DNA of 64,000 nt from NCBI GenBank assembly GCA_020137815.1, contig CM035351.1, positions 7,829,743-7,893,742 of the forward strand, read 5' to 3'. The translations under genes were made by a program, and so were the position numbers. Positions 10,714-21,279 of the stretch are shown here, piece by piece. The notes below the pieces were generated by a model that was not told where the DNA came from, searched no databases, and worked only from the letters and a program-made list of their open reading frames with translations. Source of the stretch: Hormiphora californensis (taxonomy: Eukaryota; Ctenophora; Tentaculata; Cydippida; Pleurobrachiidae). Within the stretch, counting starts at the first letter, position 1. Each line of letters begins with the position of its first letter.

Positions 10714-11364
10714 GTGGCCATATTTCTCACTTTCCCTAAACCAGACGGTGAACTACAGCACAGTGGTATAGTAGTTAGCCCCGAATTGTTAAAAGAAGAG
10801 TTCACATCGTTGGTTCCAAGCCTATACAGTCTATTAAAAAGCATCTTTGATAATTTGGCAGCTTGCTTGATGCACGATCGAAGGAACTCAAGTGTAACCC
10901 ACCCCAATACAGTCAAACAAGACTTTTATCACTCACATTTCAGGCATAATACATGTTCTATTTGGTTGGACAACATGTGCGTAAACATAAGTGTTAACTT
11001 ACTGACAAAGTTAGAATGTTTGTTATCTGTGCGTAGATAGTCGGAGGTTTTTTATTTATTCATTTATTGGTAATATATTCGCCCCCTGGGAAGGTAAAAT
11101 CGAGTTTCCGTTTATCATATAATGGAAACATACATACCACTACTGTATCTGGAGAGAAGCTTCTTCTCCAACTTGTTGACAAAAGTGGCACTTGCAGGAT
11201 CCTGGATAAGCTGATAGTGAGGAAGTTCATGACAAAACAGGGAACTAGCTCAAGCTGCCAGCAGCTACCACCCACATCAGCTGCGTTCGCACAACACTCC
11301 CTCCGAGTATACCATCAGGTTCAAGAGTGGATGGGTACAAGGGAAAACTAAGCTACTGAAGAAT
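10714..11364 (+). pseudogene. Fragment 1 of an uncharacterised transposon-type protein
   Basis: The frame at 11067-11351 carries GEKLLLQLVDKSGTCRILDK, VRKFMTKQG, LPPTSAAFAQHSLRVYHQVQ and EWMG. This is the C-terminal signature (LPPT..A..QHS.RVY.QVQ.W) of an uncharacterised family that I know from repeat-rich invertebrate genomes and that also carries a GCDTTS motif. Family assignment is from memory and moderate. The upstream frame 10714-11040 (MAIFLTFPKPDGELQHSG...) may be an earlier part. An intron-like segment follows at 11365-11530. Related copies: 13158-13331 and about 19629-19960. Confidence 0.5.
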
Positions 11365-11530
11365 GTAAGATTTTTCGTTCTTCAAGATAATATATTATTT
11401 GGTATTTGTTTGATAGCAATTAGTCCAATGATTATCGATTCTAAAGTCTGTTTAACTATACATATGGATAAGTAATTATATATTAATAGTTTACTTGTTT
11501 ACACAACGAATACAAGCTTTGTCATTTCAG

Positions 11531-12190
11531 CAATCATAATCCCCTTCTACGTGGAGACATCAACTCAATATCAGTTACTTGTTGAGTAAAGGGCTTACTA
11601 CAAGAATTACAGAAATAGAAATTAGAAATTAGCGTATAATGTAATACTTTCAATGTAGTGGTACGGTCATGGGCGCAGGACGAAGAACTGGCAGGGAATC
11701 CTTTAATTAAAATATATTTGCAGGGAGCTTGTGAAAACCATCTAGTAGAAGAATAGTCATACATAGGGGACCAGTTACAAAATTTGAAACTGATGTCAGT
11801 TTCAACTCCGCAACTGGACCAGCTACACAATTTGAAACTGATGTCAGTTTCAATTCTGCAACTGGACCAGTTACAAAATTTGAAACTGATGTCAGTTTCA
11901 AATTTTGTAACTGGAGCGTAAGACCAGCAAAATGGAAGATTACGGAAATATACAATGACACGTTTATCGAAGCACACCACAGATCTAGTCGAAGAAGAAT
12001 ACCGTATGATGTTATGAACAATATTATTGTCAATCTAGACGATGCTGGGGATCCAGTGGATCATGACATAATGACCATATAATCCAGGGGGATATTGGTA
12101 TCTTATCATATTTGATAAGTGTAGAAATGTGGTGAAGTACTATGACTTCACCAGTGGAGATGCTGCTATTTATTCTGATATTTATATGAG
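11531..12190 (+). repeat. 3' part of the same repeat, copy 1
   Basis: Begins near CCCCTTCTACGTGGAGACAT and matches 19971-20390 and, from about 13600, the copy at 13603-13840 (shared GACCAGCAAAATGGAAGATT). It carries decayed coding sequence (AKWKITE...NDTFIEAH). Copy 1 is interrupted by the 48-bp palindromic array and ends at the 648-bp insertion. Confidence 0.65.
11771..11914. repeat. Three 48-bp units, each a palindrome
   Basis: Units start at 11771, 11819 and 11867. Each holds GAAACTGATGTCAGTTTC, an inverted repeat with a 2-nt centre. The third unit is a perfect 48-bp palindrome from CCAGTTAC to GTAACTGG. The array is absent from the paralogous positions near 13600 and 20225, so it arose or inserted in this copy only. 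Confidence 0.85.
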
Positions 12191-12838
12191 GTATAAACTC
12201 TGGCCACTGGCGCGTTATTTCAGATAACTTTCTCCCAGCGCGCCGCTGGGAGAAGTTAGCTGAAGTTTATCCGCCGCTGGCGGATAAACTGGTTTAAATC
12301 ACGACGACGATCCCGAGGCGGAGCCGAGGGAGAGGCGGAGGGGTTTAAACCTATAACGTGCCAGTGGTCAGAGTTTATAGGTTATATACCCTGCTTTAGT
12401 TGTTTATTTCAAGTATTACACACCAACAAGAGAGAGAACACTAATCAAAACACTCAAAGAGGACTGAGAAATAGTTAAAACACCTCACAATTGAGTGTAC
12501 ACTGTTTGGTAACAGTTACTAAGCAGTTGCTAAGGAAAGAGAGTGAAAGAAATAGCCTGATAAGGGGCATGTCACACATAACACAGAGGAAGAGATAGTG
12601 AGACAAAAGGGGAGATAAAGAGAGAGTAATTGACGGAATGTGTCCTTTCTTTCTCTCCAATGTAGTGTGTAAGTGTTGCACATAGTGTTCCCTCTGTATT
12701 TTAGTAAGAACTGATCATTTACACACACTTTGAATGTTCAAATAAATAACCTGCCAGTGGGAAATAATCTGCCGCTGGACTGGCTGTTTATTGAGAGCGC
12801 GCTAGTGGGACTGGCGGGTTATTTAAGTTAGCAGGGTA
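12191..12838. mobile_element. 648-bp insertion with 8-bp target duplication
   Basis: TATATGAG occurs at 12183-12190 and 12839-12846. The paralogous repeat at 13831-13838 has a single TATATGAG with matching DNA on both sides, giving the empty site. An 8-bp duplication fits a hAT-type transposase. The insert holds many (C)CACTGGC/GCCAGTGG motifs in both directions, a GC-rich inner inverted repeat at 12191-12400, and TATACCCTGC near 12393 inverted as GCAGGGTATA at its right end, so it may be composite. No transposase is encoded. Confidence 0.75.
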
Positions 12839-13157
12839 TATATGAGTGTCAAAGTAGGCGCGATACTAAACTAGTAAGCCCTGTGAAAAACATCGTTAAT
12901 ACGAATATGTCTTTAGTGACGATTACATTATACTGAACGAGAGAGCAGTTATAGTTCTTCAGAAAATTGGCGACATACCATGTTAACATGAAGAAGAATA
13001 CCATGCCACAACTATTTATAAACTAGAAAGCTATAACAATTTCTTTAAATGACACTCCGACCGGACGAGCTGTAGCCAGCGAACGATACAGAAGTAACTC
13101 ACCCTTCAATGCGACCCAGATGACCTACCAGTCCAATCGGTAAGTAAACCATTTTTA

Positions 13158-13331
13158 ATGATGACCACTATCTTCATCAGAGGGAGAACGTACACTGTTG
13201 ATGTAATTAAGCAGATGGTTGCTAGCCTTCCTAATCTTGTCATGACCACCATTCTTGCCAACCACGCCTTCCTTGGATGTGACACCACCAGTTCCATTTT
13301 CAGGCAAGGGAAAACTAATCTACTGAAGAAT
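13158..13331 (+). pseudogene. Fragment 2 of the uncharacterised transposon-type protein (GCDTTS part)
   Basis: Encodes MTTIFIRGRTYTVDVIKQM, LPNLVMTTIL and HAFLGCDTTSSIFRQGKT, the part that should precede the segment in fragment 1. It ends at a donor (AAT|GTAAGA). The intron-like segment 13332-13522 resembles 11365-11530, and 13603-13840 continues the 3' repeat. In the window this N-terminal piece lies downstream of a C-terminal piece, so the family is present as separate broken copies. Confidence 0.5.
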
Positions 13332-14073
13332 GTAAGACTGAGTAACCGTAGAAGGTAATTTTTCGTTCTTAAAGATAATATATTATTTGGTATTTGTTTG
13401 ATAGCAAATAGTACAATGATTATCAATTCTAAAGTCATTCTGTTTAACTATACAGATGGCTAAGTATTTATATGTTAGTAGTTTACTTGTTTACAGAAAG
13501 AATACAACCTTTACCATTTCAGCCGATCAAAATCGAACGAAAGGACTGATCCCTCAATTAAACCATTCAACTTTGGAGGTTGTGTAGACCATGCAACAGA
13601 ATAATAGGACCAGCAAAATGGAAGATTACGGAAATATGCAATGACACGTTTATCGAAGCACACGACAGATCTAGTTGAAGAAGAATACCGTTTGATAAAC
13701 AATCTAGACGATGCTGGGGATCCAGTGGATCATGACATATTGGTATCTTATCATATTTGATAAGTGTAGAAAGGTGGTGAAGTACTATGACTTGACCCGT
13801 GGAGATGCTGATATTATTTATTCTGATATTTATATGAGTGTCAAAGTAGGCGCTACTTAACTAGTAAACCCTGTGAAAAACATCGTTAATACGAATACTT
13901 TTATTCGCCTCAACACTATCATGTAATTCGAAAATCCCTGCAGTTGATTCAAAAGAATACGACAGAAACCGAGGTCGGGTTTACACTGCAACTGTGGTTC
14001 CCACGGCTAAACCATGAATCGGTTCTGTATAGCATATTTAAAGTCGGGTTCTTTGTGGACGATAATTGTTACA

Positions 14074-14221
14074 AGCTGACCAGGTGGGCAATCAGCTTCG
14101 GGAGGCTCTGACATCTAGGGTCACGGAGTAGGGGGAGAGGGCTGAATTATTGTATTATGACTTTATAATAATATCTTTATTTCTTGTGTACCTAAAAAGA
14201 ATTGTATGAACACTGCACAGC
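14074..14221 (+). repeat. Direct repeat, copy 1 of about 148 bp
   Basis: Starts AGCTGACCAGGTGGGCAATC and ends AACACTGCACAGCA. Nearly identical to 15835-15982. It lies just upstream of ORF-A copy 2 and resembles the 3' flank of ORF-B, so the local order may be ORF-B tail, ORF-A, ORF-B, tail. Confidence 0.8.
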
Positions 14222-14263
14222 ATTACTAACCCGAGCTCTTGTTCCCCACTATAGTGTATTACA

Positions 14264-14713
14264 ATGGAGGCCAACATGGAGATCAACGCAGCTGGGAGAG
14301 TCGATGTAGGCACCCAGATCTACCCCTGTGATGGAGCTACTCCAATCAGACTAGTGCCAGTCCGGGATTACGTGGAGTTCTTAGAGGAACTTTTGGATAC
14401 CCTCAGCGAAGAGGACACGGTTCCGCGGAGGCTTCTCGCCATTCGAGATGAGCGGAACAAGAGGGGCCAGGCATCGGCCGCCATCATGGCGTATCCTGCT
14501 CGCCAAGGGGTGTTGGCAGCCGCGAAGGAGCTCTTTGCAGCTATTGGGAAGAGCGTGAACGAGTTCTTACAGCACGGGTCGCTAGAGGAAGTCAAGGTGG
14601 AGGTCATGTTTGGCTTAGAGACTTTATGGGCGTACGGGCGTCAGCGACGATACCCGGTCCGGCAGAATAATGAACGGGGTCGGGAGCACGCCCGAACTCG
14701 TGCGGAATATTAG
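14264..14713 (+). CDS. ORF-A copy 2, intact 149-aa unrecognised protein
   Basis: ATG to TAG, GC-rich compared with its flanks. Protein starts MEANMEINAAGRVDVGTQI; central VRDYVEFLEELLDTLSEED and RRLLAIRDERNKRG; then AYPARQGVLAAAKELFA, FLQHGSLEEV, ETLWAYGRQRR and an Arg-rich tail. No signal peptide or membrane segment; probably helical and soluble. I recognise no family. Conservation with copy 1 is mostly at the protein level (33 of 39 differing codons in a 52-codon stretch are synonymous), which argues that this is a genuine protein rather than chance. It is flanked by repeats and near ORF-B, so it may belong to a mobile unit; a host gene family is the alternative. Confidence 0.65.
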   Translation: MEANMEINAAGRVDVGTQIYPCDGATPIRLVPVRDYVEFLEELLDTLSEEDTVPRRLLAIRDERNKRGQASAAIMAYPARQGVLAAAKELFAAIGKSVNEFLQHGSLEEVKVEVMFGLETLWAYGRQRRYPVRQNNERGREHARTRAEY

Positions 14714-15495
14714 AGGGATGTAAATGTTTGAGGCATCCTGTATAATAATTATGTTATATACAATTATGTTATGTACAGTATACAATTTAAGTTTACTATT
14801 GCAACGAAACCGATGTAGATCGAGCATGATCAATTCTGTTCATTGTCTCTTTCCTGTGAGTAGTGTAGTGAGAGGAGGATGAACTGATCATTGACGCAGC
14901 TCTGATCAGTTGTCTCCTCCATGAATGGTGTAGCAGGGATTTGATTTTTTTTGTTTGTTGTTTTATTATGTAGCACGAGTGTATTTCTGATTATGGTAAA
15001 TTTATATTTCCTGGAAATTGCATTTGCAAATTTCTACCCTGCAAATTGTGTCCGTTGATTACCGGGGCAAGGGTTGTGTTGCGGTGCATCTGCAGGAGAG
15101 GGTGGATGTACGGTTTGGCATTGCATCACTATTCATTGCGCCTCTTTGGTATCAATCGGGAATAGAGACATAGTGGCGGGTTCAAATCGTAGCCTATTTA
15201 GTAAAATAAACATGGCTCGCAGATCGGTTCCAACTTGCAAAGTTGGTGATGAGGGTTGGACCGCTATCTGCAAGCCACCGTGCAAGAAGTACCAGTCACC
15301 AGATCAGTGAACCATTCAGGTAGTTAGAGAGTTCGGCTTGAGAAGAGAGAGCGAGCTGCGAGATAAAAGTCCCTAGCAAAGACCGCTATCAAAATATTTA
15401 CATTTATAATTGGGAAATCTGGAAACATCATGTATCGTTGAGTTTGACAATTCAGTTCTCCCACCAACCTAAAACATTACGTGTCTCTGATCGTG

Positions 15496-15840
15496 TACCA
15501 ACTACTTTGCAAACACCATTCCAACTGAACCCCGGATTCAGAGGCCCACAGGGAGCTCTGGGATTCGGGGGTAGGGTGCATTATGGGGGCCAAGTTGTGT
15601 TACTTTTGTTGGGAGGATTTGGAGGGGGCTTTGGTAGATGTCAGGGTGGGTCGGGCCATTATGGATATAGAGGGATATAGTAACCCATGGGGCTGGGATG
15701 ATATCTTGAATCGGGCACGGGGAGGTATGGACACTAGGAGGCACCGGGCGGAAAATCATTATTGGGTCAGGGGGGAAATGGGGCCTGATCGGAGCTCATT
15801 GCCGCGGTGGACTTTGGGCACGGGGCGCTACTGGAGCTGA
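15496..15840 (+). pseudogene. ORF-B copy 1, probably frameshifted
   Basis: The segment from 15583 carries GAKLCYFCWEDLEGALVDV, VGRAIMDIEGYSNPWG and an Arg/Trp-rich tail to the stop at 15838-15840. It matches the protein at 21581-21886. The related upstream portion is only recognisable as DNA in another frame, so a frameshift is likely before 15583. The CxxC pair (CYFC) could bind zinc with upstream cysteines, as in copy 2. Not a family I recognise. Confidence 0.45.
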
Positions 15841-15982
15841 CCAGGTGGGCAATCAGCTTCGGGAGGCTCTGACATCTAGGGTCACGGAGTAGGGGAGAGG
15901 GCTGAATTATTGTATAATGACTTTATAATAATATCTTTATTTCTTTCGTACCTTAAAAGAATTGTATGAACACTGCACAGCA
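15835..15982 (+). repeat. Direct repeat, copy 2 of about 148 bp
   Basis: Near-identical partner of 14074-14221. It overlaps the stop of ORF-B copy 1. Confidence 0.8.
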
Positions 15983-16039
15983 GAACCAGAACGAGCGGGC
16001 AGGATCTGAGGCGGGCCTTGGAGCCGCGGAGGAGGTGAT

Positions 16040-16450
16040 GGCAATGCTGGAGTGGCAGCTCTTACTATATTTGGTGTTACAATCCATGCAGCCCTTGATA
16101 TCCCCGTAGAGCATGGTCAAACGCCTAAATACACATTCTACAAAGGCGAGAAGCTTCACCGAACTAGGCAACTTAAGTGCTATCAGACCTTAAATGTGTC
16201 ATAATCGATGAAGTTAGCATGGTTTCTAACGTGGAGGCTGAACAACGGGACATGTAAAAAGCAAGATTGCACTGGACAACTTCTTCTTTATGTGTCTGGG
16301 TTTGGTGGCACATGGAAAACCTACCTGATTACTGCACTGACAGGATTCTGTTTTGTACAGAAAAAGGACATGGAACAGAATATAATTATCATGATTATAA
16401 GATCTAATAATGTTTGTATTGGGACTGTATCCTGGCCATTAGCCAGTTAA
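16040..16450 (+). pseudogene. Pif1-like helicase remnant, copy 1
   Basis: Broken pieces of a superfamily 1 Pif1-type DNA helicase. The first piece reads ALDIPVEHGQTPKYTFYKG and ends in a Walker B-like block, KCVIIDEVSMVSN (about 16188-16226). The second piece (about 16262-16375) reads GQLLLYVSGFGGTWKTYLIT, a Walker A region whose GTGK is changed to GTWK. Walker A normally precedes Walker B, so the order is scrambled or two copies are juxtaposed. The same order recurs at 22617-23030. Helitrons and related elements carry such helicases; the type is not determinable here. Confidence 0.7.
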
Positions 16451-16564
16451 AACTGTGCATGTGCTTCATATCAAGAAGTCTTGGTGACATTATGACTTAG
16501 TATTTAACTATTCAATATCACTATTTTCATCTTTTATGCATTTTGGAGGTTTGAACCTGTTTTT

Positions 16565-16672
16565 CATACTTTTTTGTCGTATCTTTTGTCGTATCTTTTG
16601 TCACATCTTTTGAAATATCTTTTATAACATCTTTTGTCACATCTTTTATCGCATCTTTTGTCATATCTTTAC
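16565..16672. repeat. 12-bp minisatellite, copy 1
   Basis: Tandem, slightly varied ATCTTTTGTCAC units at the 3' end of the helicase-bearing repeat. A related array follows the second helicase copy at 23161-23278. Confidence 0.8.
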
Positions 16673-17856
16673 ACCTCTAGTAATAGTTCCCTTGATTGTA
16701 ATTGCCACAAGTATTATAACTGAAAGTGACCCTTGTTTACTATAGCCATAAAAAGCTACCTACTGCATGGTAGAAGGGATATTGTGGCAGCTCCCTGCAA
16801 CTCAGGGAACTCCTAAACGAGAATGCCGCCCTCAAAAGGCATATCTCCCAACTGGAGAAAGAAATCTCATGAGCCAGTTTCCCTGTCGACGGGGAACATC
16901 GTGGAGGAGGCCCACCATTCTGCAATGAGTCACCTCCATTGAGGAGGCAGCAGCTCTACCACGCGACAGACCCTCTATGAGAACTCCCTAGATTTTGAAT
17001 CATACATCATCCCTAGATTTTGAATCTTACATCGTGGGGAGTGAGAAGAAGCATGACTCATGAGCCCTGCGGATTCGCTATCCAATCCGTCGTATCTGAC
17101 CCTGATTTTCAACAGTCACCTCTAGTTTATAGAGATAGTGGAGCAGGCAGTGCGATGGTGGCTAAATCTTTGGAATCGCCCATAATGAGTATAATCTTGC
17201 ACAACAGGAAAGAGGGAAAACGATTTCGGTGCTTCTACATAATTTAAAGGTAGTTAAATTCACTCGGTGGCTAGCAAAAGATAGAGTCAGGGACCATTGC
17301 CATCAAACAACTCGTCGCGTAATTGCTACAAGGAGTGTTTGTCCATATATTCACTTTTTAATTTATACATTTCAACAATTCAATATTTTCGATGAAAAAA
17401 CGGATCTAGAACAACCGCCCACTATCTTTATAGAGACACGGGATCCTTATGAACGTTGTATATAGAAAAGTACTGTGGGGTGGGAGGAACGAAATGCCTT
17501 TGACTGCAGTCGACTGGAAAAAAGGCAAGAAATTTTCGGTATCAACCGACTCAGCAACCAACCACTCGACAGACCCTCTATGAGAACTGCCTTAAATCAG
17601 CCGTAACAAGGCAGAGGTGCTGAACTAGATCAATCGAGAAACTGTCCCGGCTATGTTGGTCCACTCTCACTTTAAATTGGATATCTATTGATAAGAATGG
17701 TAAGCCGGCCCAATACAGGACAAGGAACAGGGTGGTTCTATATACGCCTCCCCCGGTGCCAGTCGTACACCAACGCTCCCCCGCCCACAACCTTCCCCCT
17801 GTCGATAACAGACATGATGCAGCGTCGTTACTAACTACATATATCTATCTTTAAAA
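16673..17856 (+). repeat. Repeat-derived DNA with decayed coding pieces
   Basis: 16680-16805 matches 23320-23455. 16795-16870 reads as a short coiled-coil-like piece (LRELLNENAALKRHISQLEK) ending in a stop. 17391-17490 is repeated at 19372-19475. 17697-17760 resembles the basic segment of the zinc-knuckle gene downstream (GKPA...RVV.YT). Confidence 0.45.
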
Positions 17857-18391
17857 ATGGGTGATCATCTGTACGTAAAGGCATACCTCCAAGGCCTCGC
17901 TAGGGTGATGAAAATGGATGAGGAGGCCCATGCTCCACCGGCCGCACCGGCAAATAAAAGCCAAAATTTCGGTTTGGTTTGGAAACCAAAACCGAAATGC
18001 TGGTTCTGCTCACAACCTGGGCACATCGAAAAACGTTGGTAAGAGAGATATGATTACATTTCGTTAATTGATTTCCCCTTTTCCGATTTCCATGACTCCT
18101 CGCTGATTGATCATTGATAAAGCTGTTTGTGAAACACTCATCAATCCCAAATATCTCGTTTCAGCTGGGTCAAGCATGGTAAGCCGGCCAAAAAGAAAAA
18201 AAGAGTGGTACCATATACCTTGGAAGGCCTGGATCTAATGGACCCACAGGAGATGCTGGTGCCCCTGATAAGCCCAGTGAAGAGGGAGAATGCGATACTG
18301 ATGGACGTAACGGAATATGGGTTGTAAGTTGTTTGTTACTGTTTTTTACCCTTGTTGTTTGTTATTGTCACTTTTCTAGTTATATGGACTA
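17857..18391 (+). CDS. Small spliced CCHC zinc-knuckle protein
   Basis: Exon 1 17857-18038 starts MGDHLYVKAYLQGLARVM and holds CWFCSQPGHIEKR. A GTAAGA...TTTCAG intron (18039-18164) splits the codon for the fourth knuckle residue; splicing makes TGC, giving C-x2-C-x4-H-x4-C followed by WVKHGKPAKKKKR. Without splicing the residue becomes Trp and a stop follows at once. The frame continues to about 18323, where GTAAGT could start a further intron (18324-18379) with a stop soon after at 18389-18391, or it stops at 18325-18327. CCHC knuckles bind nucleic acid and are common in Gag-like proteins and in host RNA-binding proteins. Which applies here is unknown. Confidence 0.55.
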
Positions 18392-18821
18392 GTAAACCCG
18401 TTCGCCCTACGGGCAAATTTCGGGGAAATAGTAGCTGGGTTAAGGAGCACTGACATTTCCGCGAAAAACTGTTGGTTATAATACACTCGATGGCTGGGAA
18501 AGAATAGGGTGCTGGGTGAGAGACCATTGCCACGAAACGGGTAAATTCCTTGGAATCGCCCACAACAAGTGCAATCTTGCACGGCAGTAAAGAGGAAAAA
18601 GGTTCTGGTGCTTTTACATAATTTGAAGGTAGTAGTAGGATGAGGCACCCAATATAATTGGTACCTTAGAACAATACATGTGCATCGAGACTAAACATTT
18701 CCGGTGGGCGGTGGGTTATATGCCAACGTTTATATGCCAACCATTGATCTAAACTATAATTCATTCTTTAACTATTAATATTGAACTCCTGATATTCACG
18801 TGGGAGCCAGTCTTGTTCGTC

Positions 18822-18992
18822 ATGAATCCTTCACCTTGCGAGTGTGCGTTGTCCCATGAGGAGTGGGTGGCCATAAACCACCTGCTCCCCTGGGACAAAA
18901 CGTGCGATGAAATCGCCATTGGCGTAACCCCGCTCTGGCGAGGATCGCGTGTATTCTACACCCCGTGCGAGGCCGCTCGCGAGGCCATGTCC
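18822..18992 (+). CDS. Possible first exon of an unrecognised Cys-containing protein
   Basis: ATG to a good donor (TCC|GTAAGT). Encodes MNPSPCECALSHEEWVAIN, LPWDKTCDEIAIG and REAMS in GC-rich DNA unlike its flanks. The following intron would contain a (TA)n tract at 19025-19072. I did not find the next exon and recognise no family. Confidence 0.35.
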
Positions 18993-19020
18993 GTAAGTAG
19001 TTACTCTCCAACACATCTCT

Positions 19021-19025
19021 ATACA

Positions 19026-19072
<47 letters not shown>
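19021..19072. repeat. (TA)n microsatellite
   Basis: About 50 bp of alternating TA downstream of the exon ending at 18992. Confidence 0.9.
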
Positions 19073-19076
<4 letters not shown>

Positions 19077-19628
19077 CTTATACGTCCACCTGCCTTGCTC
19101 AACCCCTGAATAACACCACACTTCTTTGCAAATGTTGAGGAGCGAAATAAATTTTTTGGATTTCTATAACGTGCTGATTTTCTTGGGATTAGCTGATATT
19201 TAACCCCGTAAGTGTCATTTTCCGAATGTGTGATGAGAGAATTAATAGTTAATTAACTATTAATTAATTAACTATAACTTATTCTTTCTAGGTTCATTGA
19301 TAGTGCATTTACCAGCATCATTGGATACGTTGGTGGGTAATCTAAAATCATGAGGAACCACACAATTCAATATTTTCGATGAAAAAAACGGATCTAGAAC
19401 AACCGCCCACTATCTTTATAGAGACACGGGATCCTTATGAACGTTGAATATAGAAAAGTACTGTGGGGTGGGAGGAGCGAATCTCTTAGAATGCTAAGAG
19501 GAGAAAATGCAGAGGATCTATCTATCTATAGATCGAGAGAGAGAGATGAAAATACGCAGCAATCTATGTCGGCTGAAATAAGAATAATTAGCTAGCAAGA
19601 ACAAAACATCGAGATTAAACACAACTAT

Positions 19629-20390
19629 GCTTGGATGTGACACCACCAGTTCCATATTCAGGCAGGGCAAAACATAGCTACTGAAGAAATTGCCCGCTGT
19701 AGCAGCTGATTTCCTCAAGTCTTTCTACGAACCCGGAATCACAAAAGAGGAGGCTACTGTATTCGGAGAGAAGCTTCTTCTCCAACTTGTTGACAAACGT
19801 GGCACTTGCAGGACCCTGGATAAGCTGAGAGTGAGGAAGTTCATGACAAAACAGGGAACTAGCTGCCAGCAGCTACCACCCACATCAGCTGCGTTCGGAC
19901 AACACTCCCTCCGAGTATAACATCAAGTTCAAGAGTGGATGGGTACAAGGGAAAACTAAGCTACTGAAGCAATCACAATGCCCTTCTACGTGGAGACATC
20001 ATCTCAATATCAGTTACTTGTTGAGTAAATTAGGGCTTACTACAAGAATTACTGAAATAGAAATTAGAAATTAGCGTATAATGTAATACTTTCAATGTAG
20101 TGGTACGGTCATGGGCGCAGGACGAAGAACTGCAGCAGGGAATCCCTTAATTAAAGTATATTTGCAGCGAGCTTGTGAAAACCATCTAGTAGAAGAATAG
20201 TCATACATAGGACATACATCATACATATAGGACCAGCAAAATGGAAGATTACGGAAACATGCAATGACACGTTTATCGAAGGACACGACAGATCTAGTAG
20301 AGGAAGAAGACCTGATGATGTTATGAACAATATTATTGTCAATCTAGACGATGATGGGGATCCAGTGGATCATGACATAATGACCATATA
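19629..20390 (+). pseudogene. Copy 3 of the uncharacterised transposon-type protein, intron-free
   Basis: Joins both parts of the family in the expected order: LGCDTTSSIFRQGKT, a stop, then LPAVAADFLKSFYEPGITKE, GEKLLLQLVDKRGTCRTLDK, LPPTSAAFGQHSLRV and QEWMGTREN, followed by the 3' repeat from 19971. Where copies 1 and 2 have intron-like segments (11365-11530, 13332-13522), this copy runs straight on (ACTGAAGCAATCAC). It looks like a processed derivative. Several stops show it is dead. Confidence 0.55.
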
Positions 20391-21130
20391 CAGGGGGCTC
20401 CACTCAGCTCTAACTACACCAGGATTCCTTCCGGGGTCCACCCAGTTCTAATTTAACGATGTACATTTGATGCTTTTGTGGCGCCGGTTCCATGTCAATT
20501 GATAGACCATATTCATTTAGCAAGGGATGGCCTTCACCTTGGTTACCCTGGTATCCAGCTGTATAGAAAGGCCACTATGGTATCTGTAATGAACAAGAAG
20601 GCCTGAGGGATTGCTGAAGATAAACCTGCAGTAATACAGGTGCCTAAAATTCAAAAGAATCGGCAAGGTTATGGAGGCACTGATTGCGAATAAGGCATCT
20701 CTAGTAATTCAAAGTTATTCTCTACGTTATAACTTTGAATTGTAACAGTATTTATACCATTAATTTTAAGATCTATTGATACACTTAATAATATCCAACT
20801 GTAACACTATAGTTTAAAGCACCAACGATTGAAGGGGTCTAACAGTGGCACTTATTATATCTTGATACTGTATTCCACAGACCACGGAAATGAAGGTAAA
20901 CATAAATTAAAGGTAATAAAAATAACCCAAACACAGAAGCTCGGAATCAGTAAAGTGTATATAAAAAGTGTATATATAATGGTATCTGCAGGACACACCC
21001 AAGCTGGGAATGAAACCCCTGACAATGAGACGGAGACATACGATAGTGTGTTGAGTGTGAATAGGATAATAATAGGATAGTACATAGTACATAGGATAGT
21101 ACATAGTACATAGTAGTAATACTATCTATT
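20391..21130. other. No recognised gene
   Basis: A decayed stretch near 20500-20610 could encode HIHLARDGLHLGYPGIQLYR, which loosely recalls endonuclease/retroelement motifs but is too short to assign. Otherwise AT-rich with no structure. Confidence 0.3.
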
Positions 21131-21169
21131 TTTGTTTAAACGGGCATATTATTCATGTGGGATCACAGA

Positions 21170-21279
21170 TTATTATCACCGTATGACACAAGACCACGTT
21201 GCCACTATTGCAGAAAACCAGGGCATAAGGTCAAATTCTGGAAAGATGTTTATTCAAAGTTTAAGAATGCCTTTTAACC
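21170..21279 (+). pseudogene. Second zinc-knuckle fragment with Cys to Trp change
   Basis: Reads SPYDTRPRCHYCRKPGHKVK, then FWKDVYSKF and a stop. The C-x2-C-x4-H part of a CCHC knuckle is present, but the fourth ligand position is Trp. In the related gene at 17857 the fourth Cys is created by splicing, so this may be an equivalent exon or a dead copy. Confidence 0.4.

Noticed and set aside
20500-20620. Endonuclease-like fragment HIHLARDGLHLGYPGIQLYR
   Set aside because: Too short, with stops soon after; similarity to retroelement motifs is only impressionistic.
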